Of a DNA stretch of 64,000 nucleotides, positions 49,401 to 62,000 are shown one piece after another. A program made the position numbers and the translations under genes. Below the pieces are notes generated by a model. The model made no database searches and had not been told where the DNA came from. It saw only the letters and a program-made list of their open reading frames with translations. Position 1 is the stretch's first letter. Every line of letters starts with the position of its first letter. This DNA is from Marisa cornuarietis (Eukaryota; Mollusca; Gastropoda; Architaenioglossa; Ampullariidae): assembly GCA_004794655.1 (NCBI GenBank), contig SMMW01000522.1, positions 2,666,001 through 2,730,000 on the forward strand. The letters are read 5' to 3'.

Positions 49401-51394
49401 CACCCTGATCACCGGCTAAAAATATGGCAAGCTACACCAGTCTTCGTGTAACTAAGCCATGAAAACGTTTGTTCGGTTAGATATCAGCCTGACAGCTTCT
49501 CCTCGTCGTCTCCACGAAAGGAAGGCACGTTCAAATAAAGGCGTTTTCTTTATCCTCGCGGGTGCTTCATAAAATAGGGAACTTGTTTGCCTTGTCGCCC
49601 TGCAAAAAGATAACTGATCGCCAGAACGTCGGGTAGAGACGAAGGCTGACGTAAGAGGTAAATTTCCCCCCGGTGTAGGGGAGCTTGGCCAGTGGTACTC
49701 ATGTTTAAACAGCTGCCGGATGCTAAGAAGAAAAGACCCTCAGTCTGTGTGTACGCAAGGGGAGTGACATAATCCTGTTGTCTGTGAAACATATGCTCTC
49801 CTGGTGATGACGATATGCACATGATGTCCCATGATAATGTCAGGCGATGACAACGGTGCCAGAGTGATGTGCAATAAATGTGCGATATGTCACATTGAAA
49901 TAACAGACGAAAATGTGCACTTATTGCTGTTGCCACCCCAATATTTGTACGCAGCTGTGCACATTGTCAAATAACAAAGGGATTATGACGGTTGGGTTTG
50001 GGGTATGCATACGCTCTCTCTCTAACACTCTGTATAGCGCCTATCCAAAATTTTGCGCAGACTGCTTTACATAAATCACACATAGACTAAATCGTCAACA
50101 GTCATGTACCATATTCTCATATTACAGACTCGCTCACTTCTGCAACATACACTCACTCATACACAAAGTAAATTACAGACACACGTTATGCACGTTCATA
50201 GTCAGGACAGGCTCACAGTAAGGTCGTCGTTCTGAAAAGATGTGTCAAAGTTTGGACTTAAAGGTGGAGAATCAGACTGTCCAAAACTGATGGGTAATCT
50301 GTTCCAAGTTGATGGGACTTGGTAGGAGAAAGACCTTTGTCCACACGTCTTTGTCTCAGTTAATGGGACTCACAGAAGCTTGGTGTCAGAAGAAGAGCGA
50401 AGAAGTCGTGCTTACGTAAAATATTGTAGAAGAAAACTAAGACAAAAACTAGACGCTCGATATTATTATTATTATTCATACATATATTTTAGATTTTTTA
50501 ATGATATTATTTTAAAGAAAGCTTAAATCCGGTTTGAACCTGGTATATATATTTTATGGAATATATATATATATATATTGGGTTACCCCACGAGCCAGTA
50601 TCCGGGTATCGCCACTCGCACAGGCAGCAACAAAGAGTAGTATTGAAAATTACGTACATTTGTCGTACTCAGAATTATATTCATTTCTCATATTTTATAT
50701 TTAGTTTACGTCCTTCTCACATTTGATACTCAAAGTTGATTTCTCAGACGTGACGTTGAGCACATCTGTCAGACTAATCAGATGAGCTGATGACCCACTT
50801 GTGGGTGACACGGATCATGTAGGTCCTCGACAGCATACGCATCATACTTAAATACCGAAGCTAAACAATAAAAGTGTAGTTCATCTTAGTGTAAAAAAAG
50901 CGTGTTTTGTTTTTGATAGTGTAACAAAAAAGACTTAACTCAGCCCGCTAGCCACAAGAGGGTTGAATATGAAATGGTGAGCCAGTCGGCACACACGTGT
51001 CCAAATCCTCGCTTGTGACTCCAAACGATGCACTTTAAGAATAACTGAACAATAGCGTAGCAATATGTACAGTGGTGCATGTGATAACGGAGCCAGTAGA
51101 CCAAAGCCTTTATCTGAAACTGACTCACCTTGTAAACGTTTGGCTGTTCCAAACAGACACGCCGCCGTGTTCGGTCTTACTCTCCTCCGTCAGCCGCCCC
51201 CCGTCTCGCAGAACCAGCTGGTGGCTACCGGAATCGCTGACTTCGCTGCCTCGCCTGTCTAGACCCATGCAGTCATGCTCGTCCTTCTTTCCATGGGATT
51301 TGTCGCTGCCCGTACTTACAGAACCTTGCCGGCTATGTGAGCTCGAGACTGTTAATGCCTCATAACCCGTACCACCAGCGAAGAAATCGGCCAT
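46445..51394 (-). CDS. SAM-domain protein, 218 aa
   Basis: Three exons, 51394-51129, 48335-48223 and 46722-46445, have GT/AG borders and consistent phases (2/1, 1/2). The start ACAACATGG has an in-frame TAA four codons upstream. Residues 1-126 are polar and Ser/Gly-rich, probably disordered, with a short NPDVPPRMPIGGG stretch. Residues about 146-204 form a SAM domain: FSADAMASFLKCL for helix 1, SLDGRKFGRL for the middle turn, and KDNELENLNLKNPVVVYF. The protein ends with a basic tail KKPKQRVPFIL. SAM domains mediate oligomerisation or partner binding. It lies upstream of and in the same orientation as the THEMIS-like gene. GAREM proteins combine CABIT and SAM, so a functional link is possible but inferred. 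Intron 1 (48336-51128) holds SINE and other repeats. Confidence 0.8.
47023..47100 (+). repeat. (AAT)n plus GCGC-type dispersed repeat end
   Basis: (ATA)n followed by TTTTTACAGCGCATATTCAC and GCTCTTAGCGCTTA. Similar GCGC/TATAGCGC motifs with ATC or ATT runs occur at 50030 and 55990. Confidence 0.5.
47543..48116. mobile_element. Foldback element with about 265-bp inverted arms
   Basis: The left arm (47543 to about 47829), starting near AGACCAACCTGAAT, is matched along its length by the reverse complement of the right arm (about 47847-48116). Shared blocks include TATCGGTAGATA, TTAATTAATTA, CTACGTCACACTAGTGCACC and GGACG.TGAA.GTCTG. The spacer is about 20 bp. Arms differ by scattered substitutions and indels. 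No coding capacity. It lies in intron 2 of the SAM-domain gene. Confidence 0.85.
48585..48745 (+). mobile_element. tRNA-derived SINE copy, best-preserved head
   Basis: GGCGGTGCGGTGGCGCAACG contains an A box (TGGCGCAACGG). CTGGGTTCAAATCTCGTCTT contains a B box (GGTTCAAATC). These are the internal Pol III promoter elements of a tRNA. The core CACCTGTTTACAGGGCTGGT follows. In intron 1 of the SAM-domain gene. Confidence 0.82.
50025..50420. repeat. Dispersed repeat-like segment
   Basis: Begins TATAGCGCCTATCC and continues with CAGACTGTCCAAAACTGATG and similar phrases. Its style matches short GCGC-containing interspersed elements seen elsewhere in the window (55.9, 57.95 kb), but I cannot define ends. 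(TA)n lies at about 50560-50580. Confidence 0.4.
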
Positions 51395-52361
51395 GTTGTA
51401 GCTCAATTATCTCTAGAATCCAAACAGTCTTGTTACTGTGTCCTGCCAGCCATGTTAACAAGATGGTAAAGCCCACTTGCTCAATCTTATAGCCTAAACA
51501 CGCTCGCACTTGCAAGCATGCCTGTCGTCTTCTTCAAAGGCGCAACCAACAATAATAAGTGTAAGCTATGCGTTATGGCTCACAACTGTATCCCTAAAAT
51601 ATTCTTGGAAATACCTGTCTGTACAATGTTCTTGCTGGTGAGAAGTCCAGAAGGGTTTCATCTGTCTCAACAAAGAGCCGAGTTTTTCAAATACCTGACA
51701 CCCTGTATGTAGTAGCAGGTAGGCAGGGCTGTCCCCGCCCACACTCCGGGTGAGAGATCCAAGGTGCGGCGTTCAAGTTTTCGTGAAGCCCTCGTCAGGA
51801 GGCGCTGAAAAGGTACGTGAACTGAACAGCGACCTAAATACCGTCCAACATAATGAAATGAATGTGTGGACAAGTAAACCACGAGCTGAACGCGCAAATG
51901 AATTGAAGGCTGCGTAAATCGTCGTTACGCGCCAACAGAGCCCGCCTGTAGCCTGTGTTTCATCACAAGTATTGAGCAGAAAACTGTCCAAAGTGTTGGC
52001 TCATTTACGAGGGGAATAATATTGTCATTACATCACAAAACTCAATAACATTCTTACTAGAGCAATCAGCTTGCTGTCGTGACTAGAACACTGTGGGCAT
52101 ACTACTGTCACAGAACACTAGGTATACCGGTGCTACCAGCATGCCGGTGTCAGAGAACACGTACTATGTGCAGACTAGTGTCACCAGCACAGTGAGCATA
52201 CCGTCACCAGCACATTATGGGTATATTGTTGTCAGCAAAATGTTAGGCGTTGTCTTGGATGCAACAGCTGACTTTCTCTCATTGATGTACCTACACAGTA
52301 ACGGTTATACTTTGTCGGCCCGGATTTTCTAGTCGAAGTAGTCCAGACTGAAAGTTGTTTC

Positions 52362-52640
52362 ATGTTCGATAAAAAGAACAAACAAATCGATGAGAACAAA
52401 CCTCGTTCACTTCGGCCGCTGCCTCCAACGTCAGCGGCCCCACAACCCGCCAAACCGGTGGAGCCGCTGCCGCTAGCTGCTAAAAATATACAGGCGGCAG
52501 CGTCAGGTGAAGTCGCAGTCAAAAGGAGCGTCAGTCGCTCGCGTGCTCACGCCCGTCACAAACAGAGGTCACGCGCAAGGAACACGTGGAAGGACGTGGG
52601 TCTAATTGGTCATGGACAGTTGACAGTTGACAGAACCTAA
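52362..52640 (+). CDS. Weak candidate: 92-aa basic, proline-containing ORF
   Basis: Frame starts MFDKKNKQIDENKPRSLRPL, has a Pro/Ala-rich middle and an Arg/Ser-rich end (RSVSRSRAHARHKQRSRAR). An AATAAA lies about 80 bases past the stop (52720). The segment is GC-rich, and the opposite strand is also open (52232-52522), so one or both may be chance. 52650-55220 is AT-rich with no supported gene. Confidence 0.2.
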   Translation: MFDKKNKQIDENKPRSLRPLPPTSAAPQPAKPVEPLPLAAKNIQAAASGEVAVKRSVSRSRAHARHKQRSRARNTWKDVGLIGHGQLTVDRT

Positions 52641-55223
52641 GCGATTATTCTCGCTTTGTTTAAGCAGTGAAAAGCCATCGTTACAAAAGCTTTCCAACAT
52701 TTCATCGAATATTGAGAAATAAAGGTGTATCTGTGAGCATTAGTAACATTAACGGAAAAATAAACACGTGTGGTAAAGAAGGGCTTCCTGTAAAGAATGG
52801 TATGCTAAACAGATGAATGACGCATGACCGAATTCTTCGGGTAGATGATTAGATGAATATTCCCTCAAACACTTTTGTATACATGCAGGTGTACGCTTCC
52901 TGCAAGTCTGTTTGTGCACTCAGAAATACAGAAATATGCAAACTAATCCTTGAAAAACAACACGTTTCTGTAAATCCACAACAAAATTATATTGTGATTT
53001 AAAATTACTGGTTCTAAAGAATAAACAACTAAATTATATTCCACAACATTAAAGAAGATTCTGAGGAAAACTGTCGCATGTTTGAGGTTTGAAGAACTAT
53101 TATCTGATGAAACTCAATGATTTTGTTAATGACAGACTAATTCATGCAACTGTAAGAAAGTAAGATAAGCAGGTAATAATAATTCTAGAAACTACTATAT
53201 TTGTCATAATTCACACATCTTTTTTTCCACATTGCTTATACATGTAACAATATAGTTCCATAAACTGGATATTGCATAAGCTCTTTCATTACAAGACATT
53301 AATTACTAAAGCAATGATTTGTGATTTTTGCCAGTATGATTAACCAAAAACATGACTTAAGCGCTGAGTAAAACAAGAAACTCATATGACAAATCTAACA
53401 CTTTATACTTTCAGATGTTGAGCCTGATGAATTGTGCTGCATAGAGACTTCCTTTAAATCCAAAATAGGCTAATTCTTTTTATACAATCAAATTACACAA
53501 TATTGAAGTGGATTACTTACGTGAGCGCACAGTTAACATATGAAAAATAGTTGTTTATAAACATACATGCACACACTCCCCAATACACAAGCATGTAAGT
53601 GCATACAAGCTGAGACAGGCTGAAGACATATAGATGCAGACAGATTCAAGTCAGAGCTGAAAAGAAATAAGATAATCACAAAGAGAAAAAAAGTGTTTTA
53701 ACAAACATTTTCTGGCAGTTTCAGATTAATAAATAAGCTCAAGAACAAGCAGAAACTCTCTTTCTCTTTCTCTCGCTCATATACACACAGGCATACTGAT
53801 TTGATATACTTTTATTACATTATGCTGTATCCTCCCCTGGCTAGTATTTTACAGGCTGTACCATTTTTAAAGATGAGAAGAGTTAATCAATAGAAGGAAC
53901 AGTAACAAGAATTTCCCTTTTTATATCTAGCACTTAAATTAATTGAAAATTTCCATAATGAATGCTGACAAGCTGTTTTTATTCTTATTAAAGCTTTAAA
54001 ACTGCATAAAGAGTACCACCTAGCTCATTTTTGATCAAGTGCAATAAGGCAGAATAAAACACCCTCTAGAGCTGGGTCAGCTACATTTGCTGAGTTACTG
54101 ATAATGCTCTAGGCTGCTAAAGGTGTTCTGTTAAACAACTGACTGATGTACACTATCCCTAACTGCAGCAGTGAGAATGCTTGGTATCAAGACAAACATT
54201 CAAAAACCAAGTGCTTCTGTGCTGTAGTCACATATTGTTGCTTGTCAATAAGATGGGCATAACATTCAGATTCATGATCACAATTACAAGATTTTATTTT
54301 TCTATTTATCACTCAGAAAGATACCAACTATATATATATATAATGCTTATATACCATGTGTCTGAAACCTTTAACTTATGCCAGTAAATCAATCGGTGAA
54401 AATGATTTCACTATATCTTTACAAATGATCTGACCTGTCCACAAATTATCTTCTTCTTACAAATGGCTTGGGCAAACACACAGGACAAGATTTAAACTGT
54501 TTGTTTTGCACATGAAAGTGAATAAAACAGTCTAGAAACTGGCATTAGCATTAACAAACAAGCACTAACAATGTTAATATTAAATAGCAGTGCTTTCATT
54601 TCAAACTTGGTTGTTTTTTTTGTATAGCTCAAAATTACTTTAATCAAGATAAATCTTGGTGAATCTTTCACAACCATGCGCAAACAACTGCAAGTGTAAA
54701 TAAGCAGGAATCTGAATGAAAACACTTAATTAGTCGCTTATCATGGCAAAGTCTATTCCAGGTTCAAAAGCACAGAACATCACAGTTTCATTATTATTCT
54801 TAATCTGTTATAATCTAATCTACTACATAGCAGCATTGTGCATTATTTCAGGCATGTAATTTTGAGCTGTTTCTAAACTGTCTGCTGTGACACAACCAAA
54901 AATTGTGTAAGCAATATTAATCAAACAGTTTCAAAAGCACTTATTTAAAGCACCTTCACTTTTTTGTTTCCGGCCATACTTTTTAAAGTTTAAAATAAAT
55001 GTACCATTCCATCTGAGCAACTTGTTTCGAGTTTCTTTTTTAATACACAGGACACAGAAAGACCAAAACCACGTTTGTGGAACAGGAGTAACAAAGTTTA
55101 TCATCGTTGTTGTTAGGGTCCCCCACCACTCTCTCTCTCTCTCTTTTTTTCTTTTTTTTTTGTGCAGAGGGAGTGGTCTAAAAGCCACAGCTAGATGGAG
55201 ACATGCAATTTGTTCATAACAGT

Positions 55224-58200
55224 TCATCTGTTGACCTCATTGTTAGGGGCCGCACGTGCTGCCCTGGCTTCCACAATCTGACGATAGATAATACTGACAT
55301 AAATTGCAAGCAGAAGAATGATGAAAAGGTCATCTAAGAAACCAAGGATTCCAAATGCTGCCTCCGGAATGATGTCTAGAGGTGAGATAAAGTACAGCAG
55401 AGCAGCAAAGAAACAGATGATAACTCTCACACGAAACATCCATATAAGTCCTCCAACAGTGAAGAACTCATTCCAAGCATGGCGCAGAAGAGTTGGCAGG
55501 TCACGAATGTAGTCAATCCACTACAAAATGAAAACAACAAAATTAGCTGCCAATGCATGCCACACAAACCATAAATCAACAACTGTATTGCTGTATAAAA
55601 ATATGTATTCCACAAGAAAAATTTGACCACAAATCGTAGAGGGAGGGGGGGATTCTAAATAACCATGACATGCACACAGTAACCTATGTTGAAACTGCTG
55701 AATAACAAAAACAAAAAGAAAAATAATTTTCAGGGGGTTCTTTTAGTTTAATGACATTGCAAATTAACAATACTCATAAGCTATCCATCCGTGAACAACG
55801 CACAAAGCTGAAATAATATTCATGCTTCTTTCTCTTCTTTTTTTCATACAATGTGCGCATGTGTGTCTGTGGTGTCTGTTGTGTGTATGTGGGTGGGTGC
55901 GTGAGAGCCCATGTGTGTGTGTGATATTGTTAAGGCAATGATTGATGCCAAAGTGCACTGAGCTTTCTGCTAGCAGGAAAATGCACTATAGAAATGCTTT
56001 TATCATTATCATCATCTTAACTCACTGGACGAGGTTCTCCTGAAAACCTGCGGTTGTAGTTGTTAATCTGCTCTATTATCTGTGTCTTTTGCTCTGAGTT
56101 TTCCAAAACTTCTAGATTGGAAAAATTCTGCAGTAATATTGTCACCTAAAATAGAATAAGACAAAACAACTTATTTGATATAAACTGCCATTACTACAAT
56201 GCTGCACCCAGAAGCCCATCAAGAAGTGAAGGCAACCAGCACATAGTTACATAGAAAAAGCATTTGTTCAGCAGTTAATCTTACAAAAAGAAATATTACA
56301 ATGAATTTTAAAGTTTTATGTTTGTCAACCTATTCACAGACAAGCATGCATACACATGCACAAACACCCACACAAGCAGCGACAAAAGACTACAAAGCAG
56401 ATGAACACATTACTCAAGATCATATTCAAATTATCGCTTACATTAGCCTTTTACACAGGCTGTCTGGTTGCAATAGAGAACAGAAATAACAACTAAAATG
56501 TTTTTAGTATGCTGAAAGAACCATTGTTACTACACTGGGGGGAAATACTGGACCACTTTGGACATAGCAGCTATGGCATCCTCCCCAAAACTAAGGAGAC
56601 TACCCTGAGTGAGTTAACAAATTAAAAAAAAAATCCTGTTATTTATGTATATATGCACACCCGAGTTCTGCATGAAGGACAAGGCACTGCTCCCAGCCAG
56701 CTTTGATGTTGCCAGTACGTTATAATACACAGACCTGCAACATTAAGCATCACAACCTACATCGTATTTTATTAAACATAAACCTGAAACACTTTGACAA
56801 ACTTCTATACTGCCTGCCACAAATAACGCCAAAGAATGCATAGTTGGGGCACATTGCCAAGATTATCCTTAGCCTAATGAATACAACAAAATATTATTTC
56901 TTAAGCTGACAAAAGAATAGAGGAGGGCTTATGTACCAATTTCTGTAACAAATAAGCAGCAGTGCTGTTGGTGAATAATGATATTTCCTACTTATCCTAT
57001 TGCCACTTATAGACCAAGTTTGTTTTGTTACATTTGTGATTTACCCTCACTTATTCATCTCCACTGCCAGACACTCTGTGGGTGTGTGTGTGTGTGTGCG
57101 CACACATGCATGCATTTTTGTATAGATGCATGCACTGCTGTGATTGTATATCTGTGAGTATATACATATTGATAACCAGCTCCTAGTTAAGATTAAGCAA
57201 TATAGTAAAACTCTCATCACAGCTAAGTGTCACAAATGTCACATATGTTTACTTAAGACCGACTTAAACTTAAACAACCAAGCAACACTTGTGTCTTTAT
57301 TTTTTTTTTTTTTTTACTTTCCTGGTGTTTATCTATTTATTTACTTTTTTTTTTTCTTTTTTGCTGCGCAATGAGCATTCTTCCGAATGGATACCTGCGC
57401 ATTACAAATGGACATCATCATCATCATCACAAAGACATCAGATGTTAAAGTTGTTGTTGGTTCTAGATCAAGATGTGACTAGCAATATAATTTAACCTAA
57501 ATGCTGTCAATTTTGTAGGGATTCATTTATCCTCAGAAAGTCAATAGATAAGTAGATTATAACCATTGATGGATACTATATCATCAAATCATTTTTGCCA
57601 TGGCTTACCACAAAAAACATGTCCGCAGTTAGTTTCAACAGCAAAGTTAGCATCTCCTAAACAAATTGGGCAGGTAAGTTGACCATTGTTGTTTTGACGT
57701 GCTTGGCGCCTTCCAGTCTGAATTTGATGGTCTGAATCCTGGCGAAGCTGTGCACGAGTTGATTCAACATTGGCAGCACTGTCTGGGTGAATAACAGGAA
57801 CTTGCCGCTGTCTGAAAATTAGATTAAAAATTCTACAAAAAGATATTAGTCTTACATGAGTGCATAAAAATATATATGTGTGAGTGCATGTGTGCAAAAG
57901 TGTGAAAGGTATGAAAACTGAAAACCACCAGCTATTTCAAGTATTCCTGAAAAAGGCGGGTCTTAAGGTTTGACATGTACGCATCATGGTGGAACGTGTG
58001 TGAAGTGATGGTGACAAAGCATTCCAGACACTGGGGTCAGAGAAAGAACAACAGTGGTGGCCAGACTTATCACATCTAATACATGGCACATGCTGGAGGT
58101 CAACATAAGCAGATCTAAGAGACTAACTGGGCCAAAAAGGTGTAAAGAACTCATATATATATATATATATATAATTTAGTCGACACGTCTATTTAGTGTT

Positions 58201-58721
58201 TATAATCTACATATTAAATTTATTTCGAGGTGAGGTGACTTCTGCCACTTCAAATTTTTATTTTATATTTGATATTCTTGTCGTTATAAAATCATGTCTT
58301 CTACTCTTCTAGTTCTTAATCTTAGTAGTGTGAAATTCCTCTAACGCCGACCGTAATAAAGGATTGCAGTTGAAGATAAATGCTGCTCTATATATCATTA
58401 TGAGATTTCCATACTCTTTTCCTATCACCATCTGTCTTTTCATTTGTAGACGATATTTGAATAAAAATATATCATGACTGTAGGTGTGTAGCATCACAAA
58501 TCAACAGAAATAAAACTACGTGTCTGATATGATTATATCTACCCCATCAAACCCTTACAAATAAACATTTTCTTTTTAAGATGGTACTTTTTCTCTGGGG
58601 CAAACCTGTTCAGGATGTATGCAATCATAGGCACAAGAATGCCTGAAAATGCAGCAATTCCGAACAAGACTTCATTGCCGACACCTTCGATGAAATTAGT
58701 TTTTCGCAAGTAGGATCCCAT
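55224..58721 (-). CDS. RNF170: E3 ubiquitin ligase RNF170
   Basis: Five exons, 58721-58606, 57811-57609, 56734-56661, 56145-56026 and 55520-55224, join in phase to 269 residues (human protein 258). Residues about 14-37 form a membrane helix. The C3HC4 RING has C86, C89, C101, H103, C106, C109, C125 and C128 ([11 protein letters not shown], then CIITYW and CPSCR). [23 protein letters not shown] and [20 protein letters not shown] are family hallmarks, with two more membrane helices at about 201-219 and 226-250. RNF170 is an ER-membrane ligase that ubiquitinates activated IP3 receptors. The end of exon 1 is less certain: AACAG|GTTTGC fits both phase and alignment, but a later AA|GTACCA would also keep frame. 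The 74-bp third exon has a weak donor (CGG|GTGTGC). Confidence 0.94.
57945..58150. repeat. Dispersed repeat in RNF170 intron 1
   Basis: Contains CATTCCAGACACTGGGGTCA and GGCGGGTCTTAAGGTTTGAC, phrases of the short interspersed class seen at 50.2 kb. A (TA)n follows at 58154-58173. Confidence 0.4.
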
Positions 58722-59047
58722 TCTGCAGTCTACATCATCTCCCCTGTTCGGTTTGCAACTTCCTGAGCATTCACCGTGACGACATGTTTGCTACTAAAAA
58801 TAAACAGACAATGCCGTGCCACGCTTTCAGTTTGTGTCTTTAAATATTTATTCATTTTAAGGTCTTGGAAGTCAAAAGTCATTTTCAACTAATACGACTT
58901 ATAACTAAACAAGTTAAAATAACAGTATTAAGAAGAGTCGTAATCCGGAAACGTATCATGTGGTAGTAGGAACACATTAATCATAACACTTTCACACATG
59001 TAGATGCTGCGTTAGTTCTGTAAGAGTTATTTTTATTTATCAGTACA
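58722..59047. promoter_or_regulatory. Putative bidirectional promoter, RNF170/HOOK
   Basis: The 326 bases separate divergent start codons. No TATA box lies at a clear position for either gene. The 5' untranslated ends of both genes must lie here unless further upstream exons exist. Confidence 0.5.
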
Positions 59048-62000
59048 ATGGAGCCAGACAGAGAACAAATTTGCTACAGCTTGATCACCTGGGTGAGTCA
59101 CAGACAACAATGTGTTATATCCTGTTCATATTAACGTGTTCTCCTGAACTTCGCTGACAACGTAAAAAGTGACGAGCGACAGGGCCTTTCTTCAGTCAGA
59201 ATTTCCAGTTCTTCTCCATTATTATGTACAAGAATCCTCTCTCTGCAGTCTAAGCAGAATGTGATGCAGCTCCTTGATCTCTTCACACGAATTACTCGTC
59301 CACTTTTAATTTTTCATATTTGTCTGTTATGCTGGTTGGCCATTCTGTGCCATGAGATCGGTGCCGATCTTGTTGATAAACCAAGGGTTGCAAAACAGAA
59401 GTTTGTATTAGAGGACCAGTCTCCTGGTGCAACGGGAACCCCTTATCCTCCTTCTCCCAATCCAGATACCATATCTCAAGATCTGCTGATATGACGAGGA
59501 AGACGATTTCACCTTCTGTCTTGGAAACATAACTGTTTGCATATGACTCGTCCTCTCAGAAGTTCTCAGCTAGGATATTCATTGCAACAGCCATCAGGCA
59601 ATGTAGACTACATCACATAAACTAGGGAAAACTTGTGTGTTCCTGGAGGAAAGGATAGTCAATTCCTCTCAATATTATTTTGCACAGACTTTAATTGAGC
59701 ATGTGCAGCAACACAGCCAAAGCAGTGTGCACTTTCTGCGTTGGCTAGCAATAATAAAACAAGGACTGGCATTAAAAACAATGATACACAAAACACACTA
59801 AGTTACTAAGTTATGAAGAAAAATTACAAAATTTAAGAAGTTAGGTATTAGAGAATACATTTGACTAATTAAATACCATGTAAAAATGAACTGCAGTGAT
59901 GCATATGTGAAGCATCAATTTGCCTCCATCAGATATAGTCATACATGCTGTCTCAGACTCCACAAGGAAGCCACCTCATTGCTGCTACACATTTAGTGCT
60001 GTGAGAAGGATGCATTTCTAACAATTGAAACTGAATAGTAGTAATTACATTTTTAATCTTTCACTTTGCTTATTAAAGTGCTGTAAGTGAACAGTCAGCA
60101 CATATGCTATTTATGCATTTGTTATCCATTAGACTGTCTTTGGTGGAAGATGACTTGAAAACAAGTTGTATAAAGAATGACATTTTCTTAAGTCTTGAGC
60201 AATAAAAAGGCTTCAAAGGGATTACTGTGGCTTTCAAGGTTATCTTGTGACAGGTATGCTGGGCTTGAATAATGTGGGACTATCAGCAGGATTCTTTTCA
60301 TTTCATGTATCCTTTGACTAATATCAGCTGAATACCAGCTGTGCTCACCTGATGCCACTGATCTTTTGGGAAGAGCTGAGTAGTAACAGACAAGGTTTGC
60401 CACTTAGGCCTGTCCAGAGTAGTGGTAAACAAGTCTTTCCTGCATGGTATGGAAGTCCATTCTTTAATGTGAGGCTGTCTGGGTTTTTTTTTTCAGTCAG
60501 CCTTGGCAACTGCAACCCTCCAAGGTTCCCTACAAAACGATATTACATAAAGTGCTATTTTGTGTCACATGGCTAGACCAGGCCAGCTGTTGCCAGCAGA
60601 GTTTCTTGGTGGCCCACAAGGGATATACCTATGCTTCTTGTGTATTCTTACTTTCCAAGTAGGAAATTCATAACAATTTCCTTGGCCACTTGATTTTGAA
60701 TGCCTGGATACTTATTTCTGCAGAGTGCACTTCTCACATCAGTACACCATGAAGGAGCCTATGATGGACTTGTGCAGTAAGTACTTGATAGCAAGGCTGA
60801 TCGTATTCCTGCATCAAATCCTGTTCAACCTGGCTGTTGTTGCTGTTGTAATCCTGGCATTCAGCTGCCAACTTTGATAATGAGGCCCCCGAGTACTTGA
60901 AGCTGTGCATCTCTTCTAGTTTTTAAATCTTTACTGTTGCCATTGGTGTTAACCATGACTTTTGTTAGCACTGGTCTCCATTTGATATATATTTGTGCCA
61001 TCTGTCAGTCTTTGGGTAGTGTCTTTAAGTTTGTTGTTGCTGCCTGCCATCAGATGTCTGCACTGATTTTGCTGGCCTCCCATTAGTGTACAGAGATGTG
61101 ATGGTCATGAAAGGTTTCTCACATGATGTTTTTCAAGAACATGTTGAATATGGACCTCCCACTAGTGTACAGAGATGTGATGGTCATAAAAGGTTTCTCA
61201 TATGATGTTCTTCAAGTACATGTTGAATATAGACCTCCCGTTAGTGTACAGAAATGTGATGGTCATAAAAAGTTTCTCACTTGATGTTCTTCAAGTACAT
61301 GTTGAATATGGGCCTCCCACTAGTGTACAAAGAGGTCCTGATCATAACAGGTTTCTCACGCGATGTTCTTCAAGAAGATGAATGGTACAGGCAACGGGGG
61401 GTATCCTTTACAAACACCCAGTGTTACCTGAAAGAAGTCTCCTAGTTGGTTGTTGAGTAGTACTGTGTTTATTGAGCTCATGCATTTGCTTTGATGACTT
61501 CGACTTTGAGGCCCTCTTCATTATTGAATTTTCATATCACATGCCACCGCCCTTTATGCCAGGGTGTCAAATGCTTTGTCCAGTCAGATCATGCTGATAT
61601 AGCTGTTTCTCTACCAGAGTGCAGCAGTTAAAGGTCTGCTCAACAGTGCTCCTGCCTGTTCTGAAGCCAGCAATTTCTTGTCAGGGGTCTTGAGGCAGTG
61701 GGGGATTACTTTTTGAGCGTCATTTTGCTTGGGTGGATGATTAGATTGATGGTTTGGTTTAGTAGTTTTGGCAGTTCCTGTGGAAGGGGTATTATCAGAG
61801 ATTATGTCCATCCTTTAGATCATTTTATTTTGGTACTTCACTGGCATTTTCTAACCATTGTTCCTCCACTGGGCTTATACAAGGTGGGAGGTGTCAGGTA
61901 TTCTGTTGTTTAGTACAGAATAAGACATACAGAATAAGTTATGTTTATGTTTAGTACAGAATAAGATTTAGACCATAGGCTGGATACATGGCTGATGTAA

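Noticed and set aside
59261..59494. 77-aa ORF with signal-like start in HOOK intron 1
   Set aside because: No splice context or homology; lies in a long intron with decayed repeats.
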